Positions 24,761-34,047 of a stretch of DNA of 64,000 nucleotides are shown here, piece by piece (the first letter of the stretch is position 1; each line of letters opens with the position of its first letter). Under the pieces are notes generated by a model. The model did no database searches. It was given only the letters and a program-made list of their open reading frames with translations, and was not told the DNA's origin. The stretch lies in the NCBI RefSeq assembly GCF_031846645.1, contig NZ_JAVRHN010000004.1:272957-336956 (forward strand), written 5' to 3'. The DNA comes from Autumnicola psychrophila (lineage in GTDB: Bacteria; Bacteroidota; Bacteroidia; Flavobacteriales; Flavobacteriaceae). A program made the translations under genes and the position numbers.

Positions 24761-27292
24761 TTATTCTTCACTATCGTCAGCAATAGTTGTGCCATTGCTT
24801 TCCGGATTAGTAGGCTCAGGCGTTTCAGCATCTGCCATTGCATCTACGTCATCTTCATCACGAAGGACTTTGGCTACCGCTGCAATAGAATCTTTACCTT
24901 TAAGATTTATAAGCCGAACTCCCTGGGTAGCACGACCCATAACTCTCAGATCTGCCACACCCAACCTTATTGCAATTCCAGATTTGTTAATAATCATTAG
25001 ATCATCCTCGTCTGATACATTTTTAATAGCAACCAAACCTCCTGTTTTTTCAGTTACGGAAATAGTTTTGACTCCTTTTCCTCCCCTGTTCGTGATCCGG
25101 TAATCTTCAAGGCTGGAGCGTTTGCCATAACCATTTTCTGAAACCACCAGGATATTTGATTCCATATCGTTAACAGAAATCATTCCCACGACTTCATCTT
25201 GATCATCAGCCAATGTAATACCTCTAACTCCGGAAGCATTTCTTCCCATTGGACGAGTTTTCCATTCTTCAAAACGGATGGCTTTACCACTTCTTACAGC
25301 GAGCATTACCTGGCTTTCACCATTAGTCAACCTTGCTTCCAGAAGTTCGTCATCCTCTTTAATAGAAATGGCATTTATACCATTAGCGCGCGGACGTGAA
25401 TATTGTTCCAGGGAAGTTTTTTTCACCTGACCTTTCTTGGTGGCCATAATGACATAATGCTTGTTCACATAATCCTCATCTTTAAGATCCTGTGTACATA
25501 TAAAGGCTTTTACTTTATCATCTGGTTCAATATTGATAAGATTTTGAATAGCCCTTCCCTTAGAGGCTTTACTTCCTTCAGGAATTTCGTAAACTCTCAT
25601 CCAGAAGCATTTACCTTTTTGAGTAAAGAAAAGCATGTATTGATGATTTGTTCCGGAAAAAAGGTACTCCAGAAAATCTTCATTCCGGGTGGTAGAACCC
25701 TTTTGCCCTACTCCTCCTCTATTTTGAGTTTTATACTCGGTAAGGGATGTCCTCTTTATGTATCCTGCATGAGAAATAGTAATTACTACCTGTTCATCAG
25801 GTATCATATCCTCAATACTTAGATCACCTCCTGCATATTCTATTGTTGAACGACGCTCATCACCATACTTCTCCTTCACTTCAAGAAGCTCATCCTTAAT
25901 CACCTGCATTCTTCTTTCCTTTCTTGCAAGAATGTCCTTAAGATCTTCAATCGTCTTTAATATTTCATCATACTCGGCACGAAGCTTATCCTGTTCAAGA
26001 CCGGTAAGTTGTCTCAATCGCATTTCTACAATTGCCCTGGCCTGAATTTCAGTAAGTTCGAAACGTGTCATTAATTTCTCCCGAGCCTCTTCAGCATTAC
26101 CCGAAGACCTTATAAGAGCAATTACTTCATCAATATTGTCTGAAGCAATAATTAAACCTTCGAGTATATGTGCTCTGTCTTCTGCTTTCTTAAGTTCATA
26201 CTCAGTTCGTCGGACCACAACTACGTGACGATGTTCCACAAAGTGGTAAATAATATCCTTTAGGTTAAGCATTTCAGGACGTCCATTTACAAGTGCAATA
26301 TTATTTACACTAAAAGAAGACTGTAGCGCAGTATGCTTGAACAAGGTATTAAGGACAATATTTGGAATAGCATCCCTCTTAAGCTGATAAACAATACGCA
26401 TTCCGTTTCGATCGGATTCATCCCTGATCAGGCTTATACCTTCAATTTTTTTATCGTTAATAAGGTCAGCAGTTTTTTTGATCATATCTGCTTTATTGAC
26501 CTGGTAAGGAATTTCCGTCACAATAATACTCTCCCTTCCATTTACCTCTTCCAAAGTAGATTTGGCACGTACAACCACACGGCCACGACCTGTCTTAAAA
26601 GCTTCCCTTACACCATCATAACCGTAAATTGTACCACCAGTAGGAAAATCAGGAGCTTTGATATGCTCAATTAACTCATCTATTTCTATATCGTGATTCT
26701 CAATATATGCAATGGTACCGTCTATAACCTCTGAAAGGTTATGAGGTGCCATGTTGGTTGCCATACCAACAGCGATACCACTTGCCCCATTAACCAGAAG
26801 GTTTGGAATTCTTGTAGGTAAAACTACAGGTTCATTAAGAGAATCATCAAAGTTTAGCTGGGTATCAACTGTTTCTTTATCGATATCTGCCAGCATATCC
26901 TCACTTATCTTGCGCATTCTGGCTTCGGTATATCTCATTGCTGCAGGACTATCACCATCTACAGAACCAAAGTTACCCTGGCCATCTACAAGTTGATAGC
27001 GCATACTCCATTCCTGAGCCATTCTCACCATGGTATCATATACAGAAGAATCACCGTGCGGATGGTATTTACCTAAAACTTCCCCAACTATCCTAGCCGA
27101 TTTTTTATATGCTCTGTTGGAGAGAACTCCCAGTTCATACATCCCAAAGAGAACCCTTCGGTGTACTGGCTTTAAACCATCACGTACATCCGGAAGAGCA
27201 CGTGACACAATGACCGACATCGAATAATCGATGTAAGCCGATTTCATTTCATCTTCAATGTTGATAGGAATTAATTGTTCTCCTTCAGCCAT
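24761..27292 (-). CDS. gyrA: DNA gyrase subunit A
   Basis: Breakage-reunion subunit of DNA gyrase, introducing negative supercoils. The catalytic Tyr121 is in AAMRYTEARM. The quinolone-determining region reads HPHGDSSVYDTMVRMAQ, keeping Ser82 and Asp86 (Ser83 and Asp87 in E. coli numbering), so it looks quinolone-sensitive at these positions. The C-terminal part has GyrA-box-like turns QNRGGVGQKG and TNRGGKGVKT. At 843 aa it is full length. The C-terminal tail is acidic (DDVDAMADAETPEPT). It reads away from clpC, sharing a 248-base divergent region. Confidence 0.97.
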   Translation of the reverse strand: MAEGEQLIPINIEDEMKSAYIDYSMSVIVSRALPDVRDGLKPVHRRVLFGMYELGVLSNRAYKKSARIVGEVLGKYHPHGDSSVYDTMVRMAQEWSMRYQLVDGQGNFGSVDGDSPAAMRYTEARMRKISEDMLADIDKETVDTQLNFDDSLNEPVVLPTRIPNLLVNGASGIAVGMATNMAPHNLSEVIDGTIAYIENHDIEIDELIEHIKAPDFPTGGTIYGYDGVREAFKTGRGRVVVRAKSTLEEVNGRESIIVTEIPYQVNKADMIKKTADLINDKKIEGISLIRDESDRNGMRIVYQLKRDAIPNIVLNTLFKHTALQSSFSVNNIALVNGRPEMLNLKDIIYHFVEHRHVVVVRRTEYELKKAEDRAHILEGLIIASDNIDEVIALIRSSGNAEEAREKLMTRFELTEIQARAIVEMRLRQLTGLEQDKLRAEYDEILKTIEDLKDILARKERRMQVIKDELLEVKEKYGDERRSTIEYAGGDLSIEDMIPDEQVVITISHAGYIKRTSLTEYKTQNRGGVGQKGSTTRNEDFLEYLFSGTNHQYMLFFTQKGKCFWMRVYEIPEGSKASKGRAIQNLINIEPDDKVKAFICTQDLKDEDYVNKHYVIMATKKGQVKKTSLEQYSRPRANGINAISIKEDDELLEARLTNGESQVMLAVRSGKAIRFEEWKTRPMGRNASGVRGITLADDQDEVVGMISVNDMESNILVVSENGYGKRSSLEDYRITNRGGKGVKTISVTEKTGGLVAIKNVSDEDDLMIINKSGIAIRLGVADLRVMGRATQGVRLINLKGKDSIAAVAKVLRDEDDVDAMADAETPEPTNPESNGTTIADDSEE

Positions 27293-27540
27293 ATTAAAAA
27301 AGTTTATTTTATTTCAAAATTCTAACAGGGCAATTTACGCATTTTCCTCATGTTTTATGCCGCATTAGCCGCTTCTTTACGTATATTTTATTAACAAATT
27401 TTTAGTGCACTTTCGTTAATAAGTTCGTTATTTTGAATTTTGATTAATGGAAGTAATTTCGTCAATTAGCTTACGACTGATCTTAGGTACAGTTTTTGAA
27501 TTCTAATGATTAGTAATTTAATGAGAGAAAGGAAAATAAC

Positions 27541-30102
27541 ATGGATGATAATTTTTCGCCAAGAGTAAAAGATGTAATTTCTTACAGTAAGGAAGAAGCA
27601 TTACGACTCGGCCACGACTTTATAGGGACAGAACATCTTATGCTTGGTTTGCTGCGTGACGGTGATGGTAAAGCAATAGAAATATTAAATGCACTTGATG
27701 TAGATCTTAGTCATTTAAGAAGAAAAGTAGAAATATTAAGTCCTGCCAATCCTGGTTCAGGATCAATTTCTAACGAAAAGAAAAATCTTCACTTAACAAG
27801 ACAGGCAGAGCGTGCGTTAAAGACAACTTTTTTAGAAGCAAAGCTTTTTCAAAGTACGTCTATAAATACCGCACACCTGTTATTATGTATTCTAAGAAAT
27901 GAAAACGATCCTACCACGAAGCTTTTAAACAGGCTTAAGATCGATTATGACGGAGTTAAGGATCAGTTTAAATATATGATTGCCAATGATGAGGATGACT
28001 TTTCTGATATTCCTTCTGCAGAATCCTTCTCTGATGAAGGTGATACAGATGATGCTACCAAGGACAATCCATTTAGTGGCGGAGGTGGTAGCGGACCTGG
28101 CAAAACTTCAAAGAAATCTAAAACCCCGGTACTAGATAACTTTGGCCGTGATTTAACCGCAATGGCTGAGGCTGACAAGCTTGATCCTGTAGTAGGAAGA
28201 GAGAAAGAGATTGAACGGGTCTCACAAATTTTAAGCAGACGTAAAAAAAATAATCCGCTTCTTATAGGAGAACCAGGTGTCGGTAAATCTGCCATAGCTG
28301 AAGGTTTGGCACTAAGAATTGTAAAAAGAAAAGTATCTCGTATTCTTTTTGATAAACGTGTGGTAACATTAGATCTTGCAAGTCTGGTTGCAGGCACCAA
28401 GTATCGCGGGCAATTTGAGGAACGAATGAAGGCTGTAATGAATGAGCTGGAAAAGAATGAAGATATTATTCTTTTTATAGACGAAATTCATACAATAGTT
28501 GGAGCTGGCGGCGCTACAGGTAGTCTGGATGCAAGTAATATGTTTAAACCGGCTCTTGCAAGAGGGGAAATTCAATGTATTGGAGCTACCACTCTTGATG
28601 AGTACAGGCAATATATTGAAAAGGATGGTGCCCTGGAAAGAAGATTTCAGAAGGTAATTGTTGAGCCTACTACGGTAGAAGAAACAATAGAAATCCTTAA
28701 CAATATTAAGAACAAATATGAAGAGCACCATAACGTAGCTTACACAGATGAAGCGATAGAAGCCTGTGTGAAACTTACAAACAGGTACATGACCGATCGT
28801 TTCCTTCCCGACAAGGCTATTGATGCTTTAGATGAAGCAGGTTCGAGAGTTCATATTATAAACATAGACGTTCCTAAGCAAATTCTTGATTTAGAACGAA
28901 AGCTTGAAGAAGTAAGGGAGAATAAAAATTCCGTCGTTAAAAAACAGAAATATGAGGAGGCTGCCAAACTTCGGGATGACGAGAAAAATCTGGAAAAAGA
29001 ACTAAGCCTGGCGCAGGAAAAATGGGAAGAAGAGTCGAAGAAACACAAAGAAACTGTTAGCGAAGATAGTGTTGCTGACGTGGTTTCAATGATGACTGGT
29101 GTTCCTGTAAATAGAATTGCACAGACAGAAAGCAATAAACTGGTTGAACTGCCTAATAAAATTAAAGGCAAGGTAATAGGACAGGATGACGCCGTATCTA
29201 AAGTTGTAAAAGCTATACAAAGAAACAGAGCTGGTCTTAAAGATCCTAATAAACCAATTGGCTCCTTCATTTTCCTTGGCCAGACAGGAGTTGGTAAAAC
29301 ACAATTGGCAAAGGTACTGGCCCGGGAATTATTTGACAATGAAGACACTCTTATCAGAATTGATATGAGTGAATATATGGAGAAGTTTGCTGTATCAAGA
29401 TTAATTGGAGCACCTCCGGGATATGTAGGATACGAAGAAGGTGGACAACTTACTGAAAAAGTTAGACGTAAGCCTTACGCCGTAATTCTTCTTGATGAAG
29501 TTGAAAAAGCACACCCCGATGTATTTAATATGTTGCTTCAGGTTCTTGATGACGGATATTTAACAGATAGCTTAGGTCGTAAAATTGATTTTAGGAATAC
29601 TATCATTATAATGACCTCCAACATTGGAGCACGAAAACTGAAGGATTTTGGACAGGGCGTTGGTTTCGGAACTGCCGCAATGAAATCTCAGGTAGATCAG
29701 AACACCAGAGGAGTTATTGAAGGTGCGCTGAAAAAAGCTTTTGCTCCGGAATTCCTAAACCGTATTGATGATGTTGTAATTTTTAACTCTTTAGAAAGGG
29801 AAGATATTCATAAAATTATTGATATAGAACTGGCCAAATTGTACGGACGTATTGGAAGTCTTGGTTATACCTTAAAATTAACAGACAAAGCAAAAGATTT
29901 TATTGCGGAAAAAGGGTTTGATAAACAATATGGTGCAAGACCTCTTAACCGGGCAATTCAGAAATATATTGAAGATGCACTTGCTGAAGAAATTATTACG
30001 GCTCATGTAAATGAAGGAGACACTATAATGATGGATCTTGATGAAGAGAAAAATGAGCTAACGATAAATGTTGATAACACCGTTAAGGAAACTAAATCCT
30101 AA
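27541..30102 (+). CDS. clpC: ClpC-type ATP-dependent protease ATPase subunit
   Basis: Hsp100/Clp unfoldase with two AAA+ modules that feeds ClpP. The double Clp_N domain begins FSPRVKDVISYSKEEALRLG and contains LGHDFIGTEHLMLGLL. Walker A sequences are GEPGVGKS and GQTGVGKT, Walker B sequences FIDEIHT and LLDEVEKAH. The middle has a UVR-like region, EEVRENKNSVVKKQKYEEAAKL, which distinguishes ClpC from ClpB. At 853 aa it is normal. A Gly-Ser-rich linker (SGGGGSGPG) sits between the N and first ATPase domains. A purine-rich stretch lies ten bases before the ATG. Confidence 0.95.
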   Translation: MDDNFSPRVKDVISYSKEEALRLGHDFIGTEHLMLGLLRDGDGKAIEILNALDVDLSHLRRKVEILSPANPGSGSISNEKKNLHLTRQAERALKTTFLEAKLFQSTSINTAHLLLCILRNENDPTTKLLNRLKIDYDGVKDQFKYMIANDEDDFSDIPSAESFSDEGDTDDATKDNPFSGGGGSGPGKTSKKSKTPVLDNFGRDLTAMAEADKLDPVVGREKEIERVSQILSRRKKNNPLLIGEPGVGKSAIAEGLALRIVKRKVSRILFDKRVVTLDLASLVAGTKYRGQFEERMKAVMNELEKNEDIILFIDEIHTIVGAGGATGSLDASNMFKPALARGEIQCIGATTLDEYRQYIEKDGALERRFQKVIVEPTTVEETIEILNNIKNKYEEHHNVAYTDEAIEACVKLTNRYMTDRFLPDKAIDALDEAGSRVHIINIDVPKQILDLERKLEEVRENKNSVVKKQKYEEAAKLRDDEKNLEKELSLAQEKWEEESKKHKETVSEDSVADVVSMMTGVPVNRIAQTESNKLVELPNKIKGKVIGQDDAVSKVVKAIQRNRAGLKDPNKPIGSFIFLGQTGVGKTQLAKVLARELFDNEDTLIRIDMSEYMEKFAVSRLIGAPPGYVGYEEGGQLTEKVRRKPYAVILLDEVEKAHPDVFNMLLQVLDDGYLTDSLGRKIDFRNTIIIMTSNIGARKLKDFGQGVGFGTAAMKSQVDQNTRGVIEGALKKAFAPEFLNRIDDVVIFNSLEREDIHKIIDIELAKLYGRIGSLGYTLKLTDKAKDFIAEKGFDKQYGARPLNRAIQKYIEDALAEEIITAHVNEGDTIMMDLDEEKNELTINVDNTVKETKS

Positions 30103-30131
30103 TCTTAAACTTAGTTTATATTAAATAGAAG

Positions 30132-30166
30132 CCGTCTCATTTACCAAAGTGGGACGGTTTTGTTTT
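30132..30166 (+). terminator. Rho-independent terminator of clpC
   Basis: Stem with wobble pairs CCGTCTCATTT / AAGTGGGACGG (30132-30142 and 30147-30157) followed by TTTTGTTTTTT, 30 bases after the clpC stop. The sequence is nearly the same as the terminator at 22722. Confidence 0.83.
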
Positions 30167-30169
30167 TTA

Positions 30170-30510
30170 ACTATTGTCCCGTGTCCTAAAATAGAGCTAC
30201 ACTTAAATGCTAGTGTAAAGAAAAAACCAACAAAGACAGGATATCTGAAATGCACCAAAAAAAATTACTCAATTTCTTATAAACAATAAGTTGTTCAGGA
30301 AACACGTTAAATCTTAATGAGGAAAAACAAGTAAAAATAACGGTGACAAAGCACCTGAACAGAAAATACTTGAACCGGAATCAAAATTAGAGCTGCTAAA
30401 AAAGCACAGGGCTAAAGCTGAGCACTCTACCGAGCGGATAAGAAGGCAATCATCTGCGACATGCTCTATCTATTTTATAAAGATCCAGATTTCCTTTTCG
30501 AGGATTAAAA
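30170..30510 (+). mobile_element. Decayed IS3-family OrfA remnant
   Basis: From about 30170 the sequence aligns with the left end of the remnant at 22757 over roughly 170 bases, including the AACAAAGACAGG and TTGTTCAGGA words, but the start codon is changed to AAG at 30218. After frameshifts, a readable tail begins near 30342: GDKAPEQKILEPESKLEL, LLKKHRAKAEHSTE, then in another frame ADKKAIICDML. This resembles the helix-turn-helix and coiled-coil part of Bacteroidetes IS3 OrfA proteins. No OrfB is found. It is a dead, truncated copy of the same element family. Confidence 0.7.
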
Positions 30511-30576
30511 TATACTTTTATATATTGAATTGACTTCCTAAAATGTTCTGTATAAATGTTGCCCAAATCCCTTCCT

Positions 30577-30654
30577 TTACTCTACATGTGTAATTGTCTG
30601 CTCTTTAATCGCCTCTATAGCTACTTTAGCCTTGAAAGATGCACTATACAAAAA
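30577..30654 (-). mobile_element. Second, inverted IS3 OrfA fragment
   Basis: On the minus strand a short frame reads YSASFKAKVAIEAIKEQ followed by TITHVE and a stop. This is the start of a different IS3-type OrfA (the Y-S-x-x-F-K-A-K-V-A-x-E-A block). The following sequence does not continue as a recognisable transposase. It faces the plus-strand OrfA remnant across about 70 bases without visible features. Confidence 0.7.
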
Positions 30655-30680
30655 GAAGAGCAGCTGCAGCCATAAAACAA

Positions 30681-30713
30681 AAAAGCTGAATCAAATAAAT
30701 GAGACAGCTTCTT
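30681..30713 (-). terminator. Probable terminator of the minus-strand secreted-protein gene
   Basis: Stem AAGCTG / CAGCTT (30683-30688 and 30705-30710) with a long loop and an A-rich run that reads as T on the minus strand. Read on the minus strand it starts GAAGCTGTCTCATTTA, nearly the same as the clpC terminator. Stem is short, so the call is moderate. Confidence 0.55.
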
Positions 30714-30760
30714 TTTTATGTGATAACGTCTTTTGACTGAAATAAGATAGATGAATGATG

Positions 30761-31093
30761 TTAAGCCTTTATTCTAACAGGCATTACAAAATTTTCAAAT
30801 TTGCTCTCCATAGAGGATTTGATTTTCCTGTAGTTTAGCCTGCTTTTAATATAAGCCCTCACATCCTTATTTTCGCATTCAATAAGCAAGACTACCAATT
30901 CTTTGTCATCATTTAAAGTTAAAAGAACGTTGGTGACCACATCCTCCTCCAGTTTCAGGTCGTGATCCTTAAGAAGCTTTTCAATTTCATTTTTTACAGC
31001 ACTGGGATCTTCTGTAGTAATCTTAGCATTTACAGATAATACGCTGCCGACGCAAAAAATGAACATCAGCATTAAAAAATTAATTCTTTTCAT
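30761..31093 (-). CDS. Small exported hypothetical protein
   Basis: 110 aa with an N-terminal signal peptide (FLMLMFIFCVGSVLSVNA). The mature 85 residues are predicted to alternate helix and strand: VKNEIEKLLKDHDLKLEEDV, then TNVLLTLNDDKELVVLLIE, then VRAYIKSRLNYRKIKSSM, ending FVMPVRIKA. This is similar in outline to small flavobacterial exported proteins of unknown role. It lies between the IS remnants and sucC with no operon partner. Confidence 0.6.
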   Translation of the reverse strand: MKRINFLMLMFIFCVGSVLSVNAKITTEDPSAVKNEIEKLLKDHDLKLEEDVVTNVLLTLNDDKELVVLLIECENKDVRAYIKSRLNYRKIKSSMESKFENFVMPVRIKA

Positions 31094-31283
31094 AATAAAT
31101 AAAATTTAAAGGTTATACGTAAAAGACTGACCTTCAGTATTCATCGTTACAGAAGTATCCCTAATTCACAAAGTTTTAACGTTTAATGGGTTTTTTGATC
31201 TCCGTATTTTTTCAGGTTTCATTTCCGAACTTTTAAAACTGCAACATAGAAAAGAAAGATATCGGCGTGTTCAGAAGAGGAAT

Positions 31284-31314
31284 AAAAAAAGGCTGCCCAT
31301 TAGGGACAGCCTTT
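31284..31314 (-). terminator. Rho-independent terminator of sucC
   Basis: Stem AAAGGCTG / CAGCCTTT (31288-31295 and 31307-31314), extended by a CCC/GGG pairing with one bulged base, and an A-run giving T on the minus strand. It lies 23 bases after the sucC stop. Confidence 0.85.
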
Positions 31315-31337
31315 CACTTTCTGAAAAATATGTTATT

Positions 31338-32531
31338 CTAGGAAAGTACTTCCTGTACTTTATCTGCAGCTTCCTGGAATTGTACAGCACTGTGCACTCC
31401 CAGTCCGCTTTCATCTATCAATTTTTTGGCAACATCTGCATTAGTTCCCTGTAACCTTACGATAATTGGAACATTTATGGCATCACCCATATTTTTATAA
31501 GCATCTACAATACCTTGTGCAACACGATCACAACGTACAATTCCACCAAAAATATTTACAAGAATAGCTTCTACTTTTTCATCTTTAAGAATTAGGCGAA
31601 AAGCCTCTTCAACTCTTTTGGCATCTGCCGTACCACCAACGTCCAGGAAGTTGGCCGGCTCACCACCTGCCTGCTTAATAAGATCCATTGTTGCCATTGC
31701 AAGCCCGGCTCCATTTACCATACACCCTACGTTTCCATCAAGTGCAACATAATTAAGTCCGACTTCCTTAGCCTCAACTTCAGTAGGGTTTTCTTCACGA
31801 ATATCTCGCATTTCAGCATAATCCTTGTGACGGAAAAGTGCATTATCATCTAAAGTCACTTTTGCATCTACCGCCATAATTTTGTCATCACTGGTTTTTA
31901 AAACCGGATTGATTTCAAAAAGCGAAGAATCAGATTTATCAAAAGCAGTATAAAGAGAGCTTACAAATTTAACCATCTCTTTAAAAGCAGTACCGCTAAG
32001 GCCAAGATTAAAGGCAATTCTACGTGCCTGAAATCCTAAAAGTCCAACAGAAGGATCAATTTCTTCAGTAAAAATTAAATGCGGAGTTTCTTCAGCAACA
32101 GTTTCTATATCCATTCCACCTTCCGTAGAATACATAATCATATTGCGACCTGTAGAACGATTTAACAATACAGACATATAATATTCCTCTGGCTCGTTTT
32201 CTCCCGGATAATATACATCTTCAGCAACAAGTACCTGGTGTACCTTTTTACCTTCAGCACTGGTTTGTGGAGTTACCAGGTCCATCCCGATAATGTTTCG
32301 TGCAATTTCCTCAACCTCTTTAAGGTTTTTAGCAAGTTTCACCCCGCCACCTTTACCACGTCCACCGGCATGAACCTGTGCTTTAATTACGTGCCAGCCA
32401 GTTCCGGTCTGTTCGGTTAATTCTTTTGCAGCATTTACTGCCTCCTGCGCATTGTGAGCAACAATCCCTCTTTGGATTCGAACTCCGAAGCTATTCAGTA
32501 TTTCCTTTCCTTGATATTCGTGTATATTCAT
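31338..32531 (-). CDS. sucC: Succinyl-CoA ligase (ADP-forming) subunit beta
   Basis: TCA-cycle enzyme subunit that couples succinyl-CoA cleavage to nucleotide triphosphate synthesis. The ATP-grasp domain starts with MNIHEYQGKEIL and has the nucleotide-binding loop GGRGKGGGVKL near residues 53-63. The FEINPV block (205-210) and the C-terminal GNVGCMVNGAGLAMATMDL, GGTADAKRV and FGGIVRCD blocks are all typical. At 397 aa it is full length. The alpha subunit is not next to it. A good flavobacterial promoter lies upstream. Confidence 0.96.
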   Translation of the reverse strand: MNIHEYQGKEILNSFGVRIQRGIVAHNAQEAVNAAKELTEQTGTGWHVIKAQVHAGGRGKGGGVKLAKNLKEVEEIARNIIGMDLVTPQTSAEGKKVHQVLVAEDVYYPGENEPEEYYMSVLLNRSTGRNMIMYSTEGGMDIETVAEETPHLIFTEEIDPSVGLLGFQARRIAFNLGLSGTAFKEMVKFVSSLYTAFDKSDSSLFEINPVLKTSDDKIMAVDAKVTLDDNALFRHKDYAEMRDIREENPTEVEAKEVGLNYVALDGNVGCMVNGAGLAMATMDLIKQAGGEPANFLDVGGTADAKRVEEAFRLILKDEKVEAILVNIFGGIVRCDRVAQGIVDAYKNMGDAINVPIIVRLQGTNADVAKKLIDESGLGVHSAVQFQEAADKVQEVLS

Positions 32532-32565
32532 AATCAGGTATTTCTTCTGTATTATTTATAGTTCA

Positions 32566-32597
32566 CAAAAGTAACAAATACAATACTATTGTACCAA
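32566..32597 (-). promoter_or_regulatory. Flavobacterial promoter of sucC
   Basis: On the minus strand, TTG at 32597-32595, a 21-base spacer, then TACTTTTG at 32573-32566. It lies 35 bases before the sucC ATG. Confidence 0.65.
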
Positions 32598-32727
32598 TCT
32601 TTTTTAATTAACTCATAACCGCTCAAAAGTTTCTTAAAGACCAAAGCCCTACGCACCTCTAATTGTATGGCAGATATTTAAGCACCCCCCGTCAACTATA
32701 TGGTTATCGTAACTTTCCCTGTCTATT

Positions 32728-32759
32728 TTGTTCTAACCAGGAATTCTCCCGTATTTTTG
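32728..32759 (+). promoter_or_regulatory. Flavobacterial promoter of the MFS transporter gene
   Basis: TTG at 32728-32730, a 21-base spacer, then TATTTTTG at 32752-32759, 18 bases before the ATG. The box and its flank (CTCCCGTATTTTTGC) are almost identical to those in front of lysA. Confidence 0.62.
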
Positions 32760-32777
32760 CGCTTTTAATTTTCTTGC

Positions 32778-33950
32778 ATGAATAAAGCACTATTAGCTCT
32801 GGCAATTGGAGGATTTAGTATTGGAATGACCGAATTCGTGATTATGGGAATCCTACCGGATGTCGCCACTGCTCTCAATATCACAATTCCACAGGCAGGC
32901 CATTTCATTTCGGCTTATGCTCTTGGGGTTGTTGTTGGCGCTCCTTTGCTTACTGGAATAGGATCAAAATGGCCTGCACATAAAGTTTTAATGTTGCTTA
33001 TGGTTTGGTTTACGGTGTTTAACACCCTTTCTGCCTTTGCCAATTCTTATCATTTATTACTTATTTCCCGCTTTTTATCTGGTTTACCTCACGGTGCTTT
33101 CTTCGGAATTGGAGCCGTGGTCGCAGGGCAACTTGCGAAACCAGGGAAATCTGCCCGGGCCATTGCCACAATGTTTACCGGGCTTACCGTTGCTAACGTC
33201 CTGGGAGTACCTTTTGGAACTTATTTAGGACATAACTATAGCTGGAACGTCTCGTTTATGGCTGTGGGTGTAGTCGGAGTTTTGGCAGTTCTGAGCATTA
33301 AATTCTGGATGCCGGAATTATCCCGTCCTTCCAACAACGGAATTATAAAAGATTTGAAAGTTCTGAAAAGACTGGAACTATGGATGGTAATATTACTTAC
33401 TACCGTGGGAACAGGAGGATTTTTTGCCTGGTACAGCTACATAGCCCCACTAATCACAGAAGTTGCAGGTCACCCGGAAAGTATAGTAAGTTACGCCATG
33501 ATTCTTGCGGGGCTTGGTATGGTGCTGGGTAACCTGATTGGCGCTAAACTTGCTGAAAAATTTTCTCCTATATATTCTGTTTTAATCAGTCTCGCTTTAA
33601 TGGTGATTGTACTTATTGCCAATACTTATCTGGCTTCAGATAAAATTGCAGTCCTCGTGATGACCTTCATTATCGCAACGGTTGCCTTTACGCTTTCCAC
33701 TCCTATTCAGATGGCGGTGATAAATTCAGCTAAAGGATCAGAAATGCTGGGTTCTTCCTTAAATCAGAGTGCTTTTAATATGGGAAATGCATCAGGTGCA
33801 TATCTTGCAGGATTGCCAATCGCCTATGGTTATGGATTTACTTCTGCAGACTGGGTTGGAGCGGGAATGGCAGGGGCAGGTATCTTTATTGCAGTGGGCG
33901 TGATCTGGATTAGAAAAAGGAATACACAAAGAGCAGCGCTACAAACCTGA
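32778..33950 (+). CDS. MFS exporter, AraJ/NepI-like
   Basis: Twelve-helix major facilitator transporter of 390 aa. The N-terminal ALAIGGFSIGMTEFVIMGILP motif is characteristic of the DHA1 drug/sugar efflux subfamily that includes AraJ, YdhP and NepI. The loop after helix 2 has GSKWPAHKVLM in place of the usual GxLaDrxGrR/K motif, and SRFLSGLPHGAFFGIGAVVAG is the conserved helix 4 region. A short leader and its own promoter precede it. The substrate is unknown; lysA lies directly downstream with a matching promoter. Confidence 0.88.
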   Translation: MNKALLALAIGGFSIGMTEFVIMGILPDVATALNITIPQAGHFISAYALGVVVGAPLLTGIGSKWPAHKVLMLLMVWFTVFNTLSAFANSYHLLLISRFLSGLPHGAFFGIGAVVAGQLAKPGKSARAIATMFTGLTVANVLGVPFGTYLGHNYSWNVSFMAVGVVGVLAVLSIKFWMPELSRPSNNGIIKDLKVLKRLELWMVILLTTVGTGGFFAWYSYIAPLITEVAGHPESIVSYAMILAGLGMVLGNLIGAKLAEKFSPIYSVLISLALMVIVLIANTYLASDKIAVLVMTFIIATVAFTLSTPIQMAVINSAKGSEMLGSSLNQSAFNMGNASGAYLAGLPIAYGYGFTSADWVGAGMAGAGIFIAVGVIWIRKRNTQRAALQT

Positions 33951-33994
33951 TTTATATAACAAATTTACTGAATTGGTTATTTTTCAAATCCGGT

Positions 33995-34026
33995 TTGCCG
34001 AAAATCAAATTTCTCCTGTATTTTTG
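33995..34026 (+). promoter_or_regulatory. Flavobacterial promoter of lysA
   Basis: TTG at 33995-33997, a 21-base spacer, then TATTTTTG at 34019-34026, which is 21 bases before the ATG chosen for lysA. The position of this promoter also argues against the longer reading frame that begins at 33973. Confidence 0.62.
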
Positions 34027-34047
34027 CCACCTCATAATTCAGAACAA

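Noticed and set aside
24633..25103. Plus-strand 156-codon frame across the TPR-gyrA junction
   Set aside because: It is rich in Ser and Leu, crosses two genes, and is antisense to conserved gyrA sequence.
28851..29348. Minus-strand 165-codon frame inside clpC
   Set aside because: Antisense to conserved AAA+ motifs, Ser/Leu/Phe-rich shadow.
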